64,000 nt of DNA from Betaproteobacteria bacterium (GTDB lineage Bacteria; Pseudomonadota; Gammaproteobacteria; Burkholderiales; Eutrophovitaceae): assembly GCA_020354125.1 (NCBI GenBank), contig CP070643.1:2712372-2776371 (forward strand), given 5' to 3'. Position numbers and translations under genes: made by a program. The notes under the pieces were generated by a model that was given only the letters and a program-made list of their open reading frames with translations, did no database searches and had not been told where the DNA came from. How positions within the stretch are numbered: position 1 is the first letter of the stretch; each line of letters begins with the position of its first letter. This document shows positions 24,982 to 33,872 of the stretch, in pieces.

Positions 24982-25989
24982 TCACTCTTTCGGGCGAAAA
25001 TTCAAACGAAGATTTTTGAAGTTGGCCTGGAACAAGCCAGGGTCCTCTGGAACGGGCAGCGGCTGCGCGGCCCATATGGCGCGTTCGACGGCGGCGTCAT
25101 AAGTCGCCACACCGCTGGTTTTCATTAACCGGACTTCGGTAACGGTGCCGCCGGGCAGCAGTGACACGGTATAAATTGCTTCCGGATTGCCCTGCAGATC
25201 CGGGGGCAATATGACTCGCTGGCGGATTCTTGCACTGATGCGGGCACGGTAGTCGTCGGTCAGGGCCCGGGCGGCAGCCTCCTGTTCTTCCTCAGCCTGC
25301 TGTTCGTCTCGCCGCTGTTCAGTGGTGGTGCGAATCTGGCTCAGTTCCCGTGCCAGATTTCGCTCGCGCTCCTCGAGGCGCTGTCTTTGCTCGGCAGTTC
25401 GCGCTTCGCGCTCGCGGTCCAGGCTATCGTCGAGCCGTGTCGTCTCTTCTTCGCGGAGCAACTCTGCCAGCGCCAGCGCACGCTCTCGTTTCATTGCCTC
25501 AACGTCGACTTCGGGCTGTGGTGCTGGTTGCTCTTCAAGCGGCGTCACCGCTACAGGCGGTGGCGGCTCGACGGGAACGGTATTTGTCGGTTCCGGAGAC
25601 GGCCGCTCGACCTTTTCCCGTACCGGTGCCGCAAGATCTGCCTGCGGTGGCGGCAGTGTTGCCGCTGGCGGCGGCGGAATATCTGGTTGTGCAGGCGGCG
25701 GCGCCGGCTCGGCCTGCAGCTTCTGAGGTTGCGGCGCCGGTTCGACTTCGGGTGGCGGCGGAGCGGGTTTGGGTTTGCTTGGTGTGGTGCGCTTGACCTT
25801 GGTTGTTGGCAGTGACTCCCACAACTTGACGGAAGCATGCGATTCAACGCGCTGCTGCCAGTTCATGCTCAGAACCAGCATCGCAGCGAACGCAGCGTGG
25901 ATCCCGAACGTCAGAACGCCGGATGTCACCGGCTTCGGTTCCGGTTCTTCGGCAAACCATCGCACAGTGTCTATTGGCAGGGCGTTCAT
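24982..25989 (-). CDS. tolA: Tol-Pal system protein TolA
   Basis: This protein has about 335 residues. One N-terminal inner-membrane anchor (VLTFGIHAAFAAMLVL, about 24-40) is followed by a proline-rich segment (about 65-165), a charged helix rich in R, E, Q and A (about 175-245) and a C-terminal TonB/TolA-like domain (about 250-335, with YTVSLLPGGTVTEV and YDAAVERAIWAA). It spans the periplasm to couple TolQR energy to TolB-Pal. The start is uncertain: ATG 25989 lacks a strong ribosome site, and the frame is open to a TTG at 26076 inside tolR. The proline-rich first half of the stalk is longer than in E. coli. Confidence 0.9.
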   Translation of the reverse strand: MNALPIDTVRWFAEEPEPKPVTSGVLTFGIHAAFAAMLVLSMNWQQRVESHASVKLWESLPTTKVKRTTPSKPKPAPPPPEVEPAPQPQKLQAEPAPPPAQPDIPPPPAATLPPPQADLAAPVREKVERPSPEPTNTVPVEPPPPVAVTPLEEQPAPQPEVDVEAMKRERALALAELLREEETTRLDDSLDREREARTAEQRQRLEERERNLARELSQIRTTTEQRRDEQQAEEEQEAAARALTDDYRARISARIRQRVILPPDLQGNPEAIYTVSLLPGGTVTEVRLMKTSGVATYDAAVERAIWAAQPLPVPEDPGLFQANFKNLRLNFRPKE

Positions 25990-26056
25990 CGAGCTTGCTT
26001 GGGGTTGATTGATACCGGGCTGATTGGTATCGCGTTGGTTGGTGACGGCCGTGACA

Positions 26057-26473
26057 TCATGACTTCGGCAGGGCAAGCAGACCGACGTTTTCGACCCGGC
26101 TCTGGATCAGCAGATCCATGGTTTTGAGAACCAAGTCATATTTGATTTCCTTGTCGGCGGTAATGATGACCGCCTGCTGTGGCTTGTCTTGCTGTTTCGT
26201 GCGGATCACTTCGGCCAGTTCCTTACGGCTGACCGGGCGGGCGTGACCGGATATGTCGTGATCAATGACCGAGATCGATCCGTTTGCAGCGATCTGCACT
26301 TCGATCGGCTCGGCGGGCGGATTGTTCACGTTGCCAACCGAAGGCAGGTTGACGATACCGGGCGTAATCATCGGTGCGGTCACCATGAAGATCACCAGCA
26401 AGACCAGCATGACGTCGATATAGGGCACGACGTTAATCTGGCTCACCAGTCGTGGTCGGCGGCGTATCGCCAT
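26057..26473 (-). CDS. tolR: Tol-Pal system protein TolR
   Basis: This 138-residue bitopic inner-membrane protein of the ExbD/TolR family has a basic N-terminus (RRRPRLVSQINVVPYID), one membrane segment (about 21-37) containing the functional aspartate (YIDVMLVLLVIFMV) and a periplasmic domain ending in ENVGLLALP. With TolQ it forms the proton-driven motor. The ATG directly follows the TAA of tolQ with no gap, so the two are translationally linked. Confidence 0.95.
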   Translation of the reverse strand: MAIRRRPRLVSQINVVPYIDVMLVLLVIFMVTAPMITPGIVNLPSVGNVNNPPAEPIEVQIAANGSISVIDHDISGHARPVSRKELAEVIRTKQQDKPQQAVIITADKEIKYDLVLKTMDLLIQSRVENVGLLALPKS

Positions 26474-27178
26474 TTAAGCCGCCTCCTCAAACTGTTCGGG
26501 CTCGGCCTCGGCCTGCAGCGTGTTGGACAGTTCCTCCATGAAACTATCGAAACGTGTTGAGAGCCGTTCCAGGTTGCGCACAAAGTGATTGAAGCTGATG
26601 ACCGCCGGTATCGCCGCGAACAAGCCCATGGCAGTTGCAACCAGTGCTTCTGCAATTCCCGGCGCAACGCTGGCCAGCGTTGCCTGACCGACATTGGCCA
26701 GGCCGCGAAACGAATTCATGATCCCCCACACTGTGCCGAACAGACCGATGTACGGGCTGACCGATCCGACCGTTGCAAGGAACGACAAGTTGGTCTCCAG
26801 CCGGTCCATCTCCCGCTGGTAAGTCGCGCGCATCGCGCGCCGCGTGCCATCCAACCGGGCTGCGCTGACTGGCTTCTCGGTTTTCTTGCTTCGCTTGGTG
26901 AACTCTCGGAAGCCGGAGACGAAAATGCGACTAAGGCTGGCGCTGGGATCTTGTGATCTGGCCGTCTTTTCATACAGCGCCGGCAGGTTGGAACTGGCGA
27001 GGAATTCCGCTTCGAAACTGTTGGTTTGTTCCACTGTCTCGCGCAAAGCGAATATTTTCTGAAATATGTACCACCACGACATGACCGACATGCCGAGAAG
27101 AATCGCCATGACCAACTGAACCAGGAAGCTGGCTTCGCCGATCAATGCCATGAGACTGAGGTCGTGACTTACGTCCAT
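26474..27178 (-). CDS. tolQ: Tol-Pal system protein TolQ
   Basis: This 234-residue inner-membrane protein of the MotA/TolQ/ExbB family has a first membrane segment at about 15-35 (FLVQLVMAILLGMSVMSWW), a cytoplasmic middle and the paired segments at about 135-200 (LSFLATVGSVSPYIGLFGTV and the IAEALVATAMGLFAAIPAV region). ATG 27178 starts the conserved part and has normal length; the open frame upstream is not TolQ-like. First gene of the operon, no ybgC upstream. Its promoter should lie in the following 649-bp gap. Confidence 0.95.
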   Translation of the reverse strand: MDVSHDLSLMALIGEASFLVQLVMAILLGMSVMSWWYIFQKIFALRETVEQTNSFEAEFLASSNLPALYEKTARSQDPSASLSRIFVSGFREFTKRSKKTEKPVSAARLDGTRRAMRATYQREMDRLETNLSFLATVGSVSPYIGLFGTVWGIMNSFRGLANVGQATLASVAPGIAEALVATAMGLFAAIPAVISFNHFVRNLERLSTRFDSFMEELSNTLQAEAEPEQFEEAA

Positions 27179-27827
27179 ATGTGATCTCGCTTGTTGTGGT
27201 GCTGGCTTTATTGACTCGGGTGTCGCGTTGCGCCGGCAGCGCAGCCTTTTGCGCCTACTGCTGCTAGCGACGTTCCCAGCAGGTAGGAGCAAACTCCGTG
27301 CTAGTCGATTCTGGATACTTTGCAGGTGCGCCCAAGACGACGCGATATGCTTCCTTTGAACGTTTCTTGGCTGAAACAGGCCGATTAGGGGCCGCACCAG
27401 ATGTCATTACCGGTCCAAATCGGTCAGTCGCCGGCATTCTTTAAGGTTTTCCGTGGGTTATGTAGAGGCGAGCATGTCTTTGCTGGACTTCGGGGCGGTT
27501 CGTTCGCTGCCAGAAGTGCAATCCAGGCCGTTCCGGAGGGCTAGGGGTTTGCAGCACAAGCCCGTCGCGGCGGTTCACAAACGACGACGATCGGCAGCCG
27601 ATGTCAGCCCATCGGCAAGCCTTTGATTTCCATTGTTCACTGATTTGAGGCCGCTGATCGATAAAATCGATTTGGAATAGCAGGCGTTGCTGATCAGAGC
27701 ATTTCTACACGGCGAGATTTGGCTGGGTTTTGAGTCCGAACGCGCGACGCTGAGGCGTGGCTGACACAAAGCTCGAAGCTATGTCGCCTTCTGCATCAAA
27801 GACTAGCCCGCTTTCGCTTGTCCGTGG
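27179..27827. other. 649-bp non-coding gap holding the tolQ promoter
   Basis: I find no convincing gene. Two clean inverted repeats stand out: GCCGATG/CATCGGC with a 6-nt loop at 27597-27616, and ATCGAT-AAA-ATCGAT at 27657-27671. The tolQ promoter must lie near 27200-27450, but I cannot pick one hexamer pair with confidence. The part near 27828 is downstream of nothing on the plus strand, so the hairpins could be terminators for the signalling gene or regulator sites. Confidence 0.4.
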
Positions 27828-29567
27828 CTAGCTCTGGGTCTCCGACAGGGATTTTTCCTGGGTATTAGAATCAATCGGAGCGGCTTTGGTCTGGTTAGTC
27901 CGATCGCCGGTAAAGACCGCGTTACACAGTTTCTCGAAATTCAGGCTCGGACATCGCCAGTCGCCCTGAACGGCATCGCAGCCGATTTTCGTTGCTGCCC
28001 CAAGGTGCGCGTCTGACTCGATGTCGCCTCCGATCACTTCGATGTTCAGTTCGCGTGCCATTTGCACCGTTGCCGCGAGCACCGATTGGTTGTGCTCGTC
28101 GTCGATTGATTCAGCCAACAGGCCCGGAGCAAACTTGATCGTGTGTACTGGCATGTCGAACAGATAGGTCAGTGCCGAAGCGCCGATGCCAAATTCGTCG
28201 ATGCAGACCAGGAATCCCATTTCCGATATTTCCAGCAGTGCCGTGATCTGGTCTTCCGCCATTGGCATGTCGGTTTCGTGAATGGCGAACTGCACATGCT
28301 GTGGATCGATCTTGGAATCGAGTAAGAGCCCGCGCAATTGCCTTACCAGCGAGTCTGGTCGGGCGAGTTGTCGCGGTGACAGACTGTGAACAACGCGCAG
28401 CGGCCAATGTCCCATTGCTTTCCACTTGCGGATCGCTTCGAAGGTCAACCATAGGGCGGTTTCGCCTAGTGGGGCTGCCATTCCGGTCTCTTCGGCTATG
28501 TGCATGAAGTCGCGCAGTTCAATGGTTCCGAGCTTTGGATGTTGCCAGCGCAGAAAACTCTCAACGCCGAATAGATCTCCGGAGTCGAGTTTAAAGAACG
28601 GCTGGAAGTGAACTACGAACTCATCCTTGAATATCGCTGAACGAAGGTCGCTTTCCAGCGTCAAACGTTGCCTGGCCCGCTCACCCATTTCCTCCGAGAA
28701 GAAGGAGATTCCGCCGTTGATCGCTTTCCTGGCGTTACGCACTGCGAGGTCGGCGTTACGCAGCAACGCCGCTGCGTCCTGAGCATCGGTCGGAAATACG
28801 CTGACACCGATATCAGGTCGAGGCGCAAAACTGTGTTCGCCAATGTAGATTGGCGCGCTCAGAAAGGACTGAATCCTGACCGCAAGTTTGTTGGCTACGT
28901 CCGGGTCACTGAGACTTTGGATCAGTACCGCAAACTCATCGCCTGCTAGTCGTGCCATGGTGTCCTGCCGGCGGCTGATCCGCGAGATGCGCGTAACCAT
29001 TTCCCGGAGGTAATCATCACCCGCATCACGTCCCAGGGTGTCGATAATTTTGCGGTGCTGGCCGGTATCGATGGTGAGCACCGCTACGAAGCGGCCTTCG
29101 GCCTGGGCGTTGGCGACGGCAAGTTTCACCGATTCCACGAAGCGCGCCTGATCGGCGATTTCCTTAAGTGGATCGCGAAATTCGTTTTCTGTTGAAGCCG
29201 CGTTGCCTTGTTTGCTCGCCGCCTCACGGAACGAGGCAATCAGGCATGGGCCGGTTTCTTCCGAATCGAAGCGCTTGAGACTGATGTCAAGTGCGATCTC
29301 GCTACCGTCCTTGCTCAGCGCCCGGGTGTCTTGAACATGAGAGACGCGAGATAGTTCTTCTTCCTCGGTCACTTCGAAGAAACGAACTCGCCACGCCGCA
29401 TAATCGCTTTGCAATTCCTCGGGTGCCAGATGTTCCGCTTTCTTTGCAAGCAGTTCTTCCGAGGAGAAACCGAGCAAACCCTGCATCAGGGAGTTTGCCG
29501 CGATGATGTCGCCGTTCTCGGCAATCATCATGACCGCGTCTGGCAGGGATTCGATGTGCTCTCTCAT
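27828..29567 (-). CDS. PAS-GGDEF-EAL protein with a degenerate EAL domain
   Basis: This protein has about 579 residues. An N-terminal PAS domain (about 1-115, SLPDAVMMIAENGDIIAANS) is followed by a GGDEF domain (about 150-305) with AGDEF near 208, a variant found in active diguanylate cyclases, and an EAL domain (about 320-555). The EAL domain is altered: ESFLRW replaces EALLRW near 334, IDEFGIG replaces DDFGTG, and the EGVET-like motif reads GGDIES. Phosphodiesterase activity is therefore unlikely, and the EAL part may bind c-di-GMP or RNA. No membrane segment is seen. The ATG at 29567 has only a weak ribosome site; the frame is open to 29822. Confidence 0.83.
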   Translation of the reverse strand: MREHIESLPDAVMMIAENGDIIAANSLMQGLLGFSSEELLAKKAEHLAPEELQSDYAAWRVRFFEVTEEEELSRVSHVQDTRALSKDGSEIALDISLKRFDSEETGPCLIASFREAASKQGNAASTENEFRDPLKEIADQARFVESVKLAVANAQAEGRFVAVLTIDTGQHRKIIDTLGRDAGDDYLREMVTRISRISRRQDTMARLAGDEFAVLIQSLSDPDVANKLAVRIQSFLSAPIYIGEHSFAPRPDIGVSVFPTDAQDAAALLRNADLAVRNARKAINGGISFFSEEMGERARQRLTLESDLRSAIFKDEFVVHFQPFFKLDSGDLFGVESFLRWQHPKLGTIELRDFMHIAEETGMAAPLGETALWLTFEAIRKWKAMGHWPLRVVHSLSPRQLARPDSLVRQLRGLLLDSKIDPQHVQFAIHETDMPMAEDQITALLEISEMGFLVCIDEFGIGASALTYLFDMPVHTIKFAPGLLAESIDDEHNQSVLAATVQMARELNIEVIGGDIESDAHLGAATKIGCDAVQGDWRCPSLNFEKLCNAVFTGDRTNQTKAAPIDSNTQEKSLSETQS

Positions 29568-29926
29568 GGTTGGCTTTGGCGCAATCGACGGTGGTCTCGG
29601 TGACCCGGTGATAAAGCAGAAAACATGCCGCGGCATGCAAGGCGCGGGGGCTGGTTGGATAGCCGAAAAGAAGGCAACGCCCAATACGCAGTGACGCAGC
29701 CCGTCGCTGCCGCGAACGTCAACGCGGCACTTTCCGTCTGCTTCAATGAGATACGCCGTACACTTATCACGTCGCGTGAATTTTGCGCGGTAGCAGAACC
29801 AGTGTCGCGTATCTGCGCGCAATGCTGTTTTCGGGTAGCGTGCACTGACTATGGCAGCTAACGCACGCTCGAATAAGCCGATCGCTGCCTGTGTCGCTGG
29901 TTTGTTTACCGCTCTTTGTCGCGCTG
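29568..29926. other. Intergenic region upstream of the PAS-GGDEF-EAL gene
   Basis: These 359 bp lie between the D-aminoacylase stop and the chosen start of the signalling gene. Part is open in the signalling frame, so the true start could be at 29636 or earlier. I see no separate gene, repeat or strong terminator. Confidence 0.3.
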
Positions 29927-31615
29927 TTATCTAAGCAAACGTCCGGGCAATGCGCCAGTGTGCTCGTCGTTGGAAACGATTTCGGTTCCAGAGACGAATG
30001 TGTGCAAATAGCCGTCGGCTCGCTGTATCAGACGCTTGCCGCCAGCGGGCAGGTCGTACACCACTTCGGCTTCACGCAGCCGCAGTCGCTCGAAGTCGAT
30101 GACGTTGATATCCGCTCGATAGCCTGGAGCAAGCAATCCACGGTCGGACAGGCCGTATCCCATGGCGCTATCCAACGTGTGTTTCTTCACCAGGAATTCG
30201 AGTGGCAGCCGCTCGCCGCGCTTGCGGTCGCGTGCCCAATGAGACAGAAGAAAGGTCGGCGCGCCTTCGTCACACACTATGCAAACGTGTGCGCCGCCAT
30301 CGCCAAGCCCCATAACCGTAGCCTCGTCCAGTAACATCTCGCGCACGACCTCGAGATTACCCTCCGAGTAATTCTCAAACGTATGCGCCAGTAATCGCTT
30401 GCCGTGGTTTGACATCATTGCTTCGAGGGCGATTTCCCAGACACTGCGCCCGGCCGCTGCCGCTATTGAGCCAATACTTGTTTCGGTCGACGGTTCATAG
30501 TCGAAGTTTTCATCGACTATATAGGTTCGCGGCATCCATTCACGCACGCGACGCGTGTGCTCGTCGTCCGGTATCTGCGTTACGAGTACGCTGCGCAACT
30601 CGGAATCGTGTTTCAGCCGGTCAAAGCGCTGAGCAGGAGACAAGCTTGTCATGTCCTTCCACGCCGGGTGGGTGGAGAAGGGATTGATAGTGGTTTCAAG
30701 CCCCATCATGATTACGATCGGTCGACAACCTACTTGCGCGTTTATGCTCAACCCGGCGGCGCGCGCTTCGTGAACTTGCTGCCGCGTCTGACGCCATAGT
30801 TCAGGGGCATTGTTTACCTGTAGCAGGAGAATCGAAAGCGGCCGACCCGATAATTCCGCTGCCATACGGAGAATCTCGAATTCGCCGGGTCCAAAATCAG
30901 AGTTGACTTCGAACACGCCGCGACCAGCACGCTTCATCGCCAGTGCCAGACCTTTAATTTCGGCTTCTCCGGCAGACAGGCTCGGCGTGTTGCGGCCGTC
31001 GCGCGTCAGATGTTTGATTGTTCTCGACGTCGTGAATCCGAGCGCGCCGGCTTTCAGCGCCTCTTCGAGCAGACCACCCATTGCTGTGATGTCGTCGTCT
31101 GTTGGCCTGCTGGTATGGTCTGCTCCGCGTTCGCCCATGACGTAGAAGCGCAGTGGCGCATGTGGCACCTGCGCCCCGATGTCGATGGCTTTCGGAGCGG
31201 CGTCGAGCACATCGAGAAACTGTGGAAAAGACTCCCAATTGAAGCTTACGCCCTCGGCAAGCACGTTCCCGGGGATGTCTTCAACGCCCTCCATGAGGTC
31301 AATGAGGTAAGGAGATTGTTTCGGCCTGACGGGTGCGAACCCGACGCCGCAGTTGCCGAAAATTGCAGTGGTGACGCCGTGCCACGATGATGGCGTGAGG
31401 TATGGGTCCCACGTCGCCTGGCCGTCATAGTGCGTGTGAATGTCGACGAACCCGGGCGTGACCACCGCACCCTCTGCATTGATCCTGCGACGAGCTCGAC
31501 CGAGGTTGCGGCCAAGCTCGGTGACAATGCCATCGTTTACGGCGACATCAGTGATGCGGGCCGGCGCGCCACTTCCGTCAACGATATTGCCGCGCTCAAT
31601 AATCAGATCGTGCAT
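29927..31615 (-). CDS. N-acyl-D-amino-acid deacylase / D-aminoacylase family amidohydrolase
   Basis: This 562-residue metal-dependent amidohydrolase has the N-terminal LIIERGNIVDGSG strand, the metal motif PGFVDIHTHYDGQ (about 54-66), the TTAIFGNCGVG segment typical of D-aminoacylases and a late MGLGDGGAHVCIVCD motif (about 440-454) with the catalytic aspartate. Family members hydrolyse N-acyl-D-amino acids or related cyclic amides in the cytoplasm. Length is slightly above the usual 480-550. It stands between the signalling gene and the HtrA-like gene on the same strand, about 60 bp from the latter. Confidence 0.87.
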   Translation of the reverse strand: MHDLIIERGNIVDGSGAPARITDVAVNDGIVTELGRNLGRARRRINAEGAVVTPGFVDIHTHYDGQATWDPYLTPSSWHGVTTAIFGNCGVGFAPVRPKQSPYLIDLMEGVEDIPGNVLAEGVSFNWESFPQFLDVLDAAPKAIDIGAQVPHAPLRFYVMGERGADHTSRPTDDDITAMGGLLEEALKAGALGFTTSRTIKHLTRDGRNTPSLSAGEAEIKGLALAMKRAGRGVFEVNSDFGPGEFEILRMAAELSGRPLSILLLQVNNAPELWRQTRQQVHEARAAGLSINAQVGCRPIVIMMGLETTINPFSTHPAWKDMTSLSPAQRFDRLKHDSELRSVLVTQIPDDEHTRRVREWMPRTYIVDENFDYEPSTETSIGSIAAAAGRSVWEIALEAMMSNHGKRLLAHTFENYSEGNLEVVREMLLDEATVMGLGDGGAHVCIVCDEGAPTFLLSHWARDRKRGERLPLEFLVKKHTLDSAMGYGLSDRGLLAPGYRADINVIDFERLRLREAEVVYDLPAGGKRLIQRADGYLHTFVSGTEIVSNDEHTGALPGRLLR

Positions 31616-31675
31616 GCGTGTTCTCTAGTGTGACTTTGCGGATGACTCCGCACTGTTTGAAAGTCGGAACTTTGA

Positions 31676-32650
31676 CTAGTGCAGTCGCGGCTTTTTCAGA
31701 AAGTCGTTGCGGTCTGCTGACTTGATTTCAAAGCGCAGAACATCGCCTTCACGGGCAATGGTCAGGGGGATTGTTGTGCCTGCGGGACCGGTCTGCCAAG
31801 CCGTGCGAAATAGCTGCGCCAGGCTGCTGGTTCTGTGTCCGGCCACTTCCAGAACCAGGTCACCTTGTTTGATCCCGGCTTTTGCAGCCGGTCCGTGTTC
31901 CGCAACGCCGCCGACGACGAGATTCTTACCCGATTCCGTGGTGTACATCCCAAGCCACGGGCGTGGCGGTGTGCCAGGGCGTCCGGTTGTAAGCATGCTC
32001 TGTAATATTGGCTTGAGCAGGTCGATGGGGACCACCATGTTGCCCTGCACGGCTTCACCATCGACTGCTTCCTGCACCAGAAGCGAGCCAATGCCAAGCA
32101 ACCGTCCGTCATGACCGACTAGCGCCGCACCTCCCCACTGCGGGTGTGCCGGCGCGATGAACAAGGCTTCGTCGAGCACGTATTCCCAATAGCCGGCAAA
32201 CTCGCGCTTGTCGATCAGTTTTGCCTTCAATGCGTGTTGCCGTCCGCCTTGGCCAAGGAAGAAAACGTCGTCACCGGTTTGGCACGCCTGCGCGTTGCCA
32301 AACTCAAGCATCGGTGCGCCCAGTTTTCCGAGTGGCTGAATCAAACCGAACCCTGTCGCCTGGTCATAGGCCAAAGGGTGTCCTGCAACGACGTTTCCAT
32401 CGTTGGTTGTCAGCCAGATGGTTTCGGCCTCGGTAATCAAATAGCCGATAGTCAATACGGTTCCGTCCTCGCGGATTACGACGCCATTGCCAACGCGCTC
32501 GGTGCCGAGGATCGACGCCGTAAAGGCGTCTTCCGGTATTTCGGCTCGCACGTTGACAACCGCGTCAAGAGCCGCGTCCAGATCAAAGCTGACGTCGTCC
32601 GAATCCGGCTGCAGATCTTCTGGAAAGGACCATTCTTCGACGTCGGACAT
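31676..32650 (-). CDS. HtrA/S1C-like protein with lost catalytic triad plus PDZ domain
   Basis: This protein has about 324 residues. The fold order matches trypsin-like HtrA proteases: a beta-barrel domain (about 45-210) and a PDZ domain (about 235-320, GGVAEHGPAAKAGIKQGDLVLEVAG). The catalytic positions are replaced: Tyr70 in LTIGYLI where LTNxHVV carries His, Gly100 in TGFGLI where Asp is expected, and Trp172 in PQWGGAALV where GNSGGALV carries Ser. It has no clear signal peptide. It is probably a non-proteolytic binding protein. ATG 32650 is the chosen start; the frame is open to a TTG at 32707. It lies downstream of oxyR on the same strand. Confidence 0.8.
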   Translation of the reverse strand: MSDVEEWSFPEDLQPDSDDVSFDLDAALDAVVNVRAEIPEDAFTASILGTERVGNGVVIREDGTVLTIGYLITEAETIWLTTNDGNVVAGHPLAYDQATGFGLIQPLGKLGAPMLEFGNAQACQTGDDVFFLGQGGRQHALKAKLIDKREFAGYWEYVLDEALFIAPAHPQWGGAALVGHDGRLLGIGSLLVQEAVDGEAVQGNMVVPIDLLKPILQSMLTTGRPGTPPRPWLGMYTTESGKNLVVGGVAEHGPAAKAGIKQGDLVLEVAGHRTSSLAQLFRTAWQTGPAGTTIPLTIAREGDVLRFEIKSADRNDFLKKPRLH

Positions 32651-32927
32651 AGACGGAGCGAGGAAAACTGTTTGGATTGATGCAGTCAGCGTGTTGGTTC
32701 GCGCCAACGCTTTGGCAGAAATTCTACGCTATTGCGCCTTAGTCGTCTGCATTGCTTCATTTTGCGCTGGCGACAGATGCGTCCAGATTACTTGCCTTGC
32801 CGGAACAAACCCTGCGTTGGGTCAGCTGGCAGGCTCAAGTACTGGCGAAGATTGCGCTGACGTTTTCTTGTCGGGACATGATCGGTTTGCCAGAGCCAGT
32901 TGTCTTTGCTTCCACGCCTGGCGTAGT

Positions 32928-33872
32928 TCAGCGTCTCGCCCTTGATGCACTTCTTGTGCGCGTATTTTCACGGTGATGAGCCGCGATCAGATCTGCCAGC
33001 AGTTCAAAGTCGACGGCCAGTGGGCTGCTGCGCCGCATGACCAGTGCAATCGTGCGCGACGGTACGCGGTGCGAAAAGGGTCGCGCCGCTAATTGACTTC
33101 CGACCAGCGCGCCGGCTTTGATGACCATATCCGGCAGCAAGGTCACACCCATACCGTTGTGCACCATCTGCAGCAGGGTAAACAGACTGGTTGCTTCCAG
33201 GTCGCTGTGACGGGCAGCCATGCGTCTTGCGCCGCAGGCTTCGATCGTATGGTCTCGCAGGCAGTGGCCCTCCTCGAGCAAGAGCACGCTCGCCGTGTCA
33301 ATATCCTTGATAGCGATTTCCTTCTCGCGGGCCAGTTTGTCTCCCTGGCGCGCAACAAACCAGAATTCGTCCTTGAATAGCTCGCGAACGATGAGATCGC
33401 CAGTATCGTAAGGAAGCGCTATGAGCGCGAAATCCAGGTCGCCCGATTCGACCCGATCGATGAGGCGCTCAGTCAGATCCTCTCGCAAGTACAGCTGCAA
33501 ATGCGGATGCGCCTCACGCAGCACGGGTAACACCATGGGCAGAAGGAATGGCGCAATAGTCGGAATAACGCCGAGCCGCAGCAGACCACTGAGCGGCTCC
33601 TGCGAGCCTCGCGCCAGCTGAACCAGGTCTTCCGCCTGCGCCAGCATCTTGCGTGCACGTTCAACCACTTCGTAACCAAGCGGAGTAAAACGTACGTTGC
33701 GCTTGTCACGCTCAACCAGCATCGCGCCGAGTACGTTCTCCAGCTCCTTGATCCCTGCCGATAATGTTGACTGCGTCACGTACAGACTTTCCGCCGCGCG
33801 TCGGAAATTGAGGGTTTCCGAAAGCGTCACCAGATAGCGAAGCTGTCGCAATGATGGCAATGCGTTACTCAT
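32928..33872 (-). CDS. oxyR: OxyR-type LysR family transcriptional regulator
   Basis: This 314-residue LysR regulator has an N-terminal winged helix-turn-helix (about 8-66, AAESLYVTQSTLSAGIKELE) and a periplasmic-binding-like effector domain. The GHCLRDHTIEAC segment holds two cysteines at the spacing of the peroxide-sensing pair Cys199/Cys208 of E. coli OxyR, followed by EATSLFTLLQMVHNG and VTLLPD, which are OxyR hallmarks. It should activate peroxide defence genes. No katG, ahpC or dps is in the window; the next gene downstream on the strand is the HtrA-like pseudoprotease, 277 bp away. Start ATG 33872 is clear. Confidence 0.88.
   Translation of the reverse strand: MSNALPSLRQLRYLVTLSETLNFRRAAESLYVTQSTLSAGIKELENVLGAMLVERDKRNVRFTPLGYEVVERARKMLAQAEDLVQLARGSQEPLSGLLRLGVIPTIAPFLLPMVLPVLREAHPHLQLYLREDLTERLIDRVESGDLDFALIALPYDTGDLIVRELFKDEFWFVARQGDKLAREKEIAIKDIDTASVLLLEEGHCLRDHTIEACGARRMAARHSDLEATSLFTLLQMVHNGMGVTLLPDMVIKAGALVGSQLAARPFSHRVPSRTIALVMRRSSPLAVDFELLADLIAAHHRENTRTRSASRARR

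Noticed and set aside
25320..25850. Several overlapping frames rich in R, S, P or W within tolA
   Set aside because: They are other-frame readings of the biased proline- and charge-rich tolA stalk.
32752..32976. Plus-strand open frame of 74 codons between the HtrA-like gene and oxyR
   Set aside because: It overlaps the end of oxyR antisense, has no ribosome site and no recognised family.
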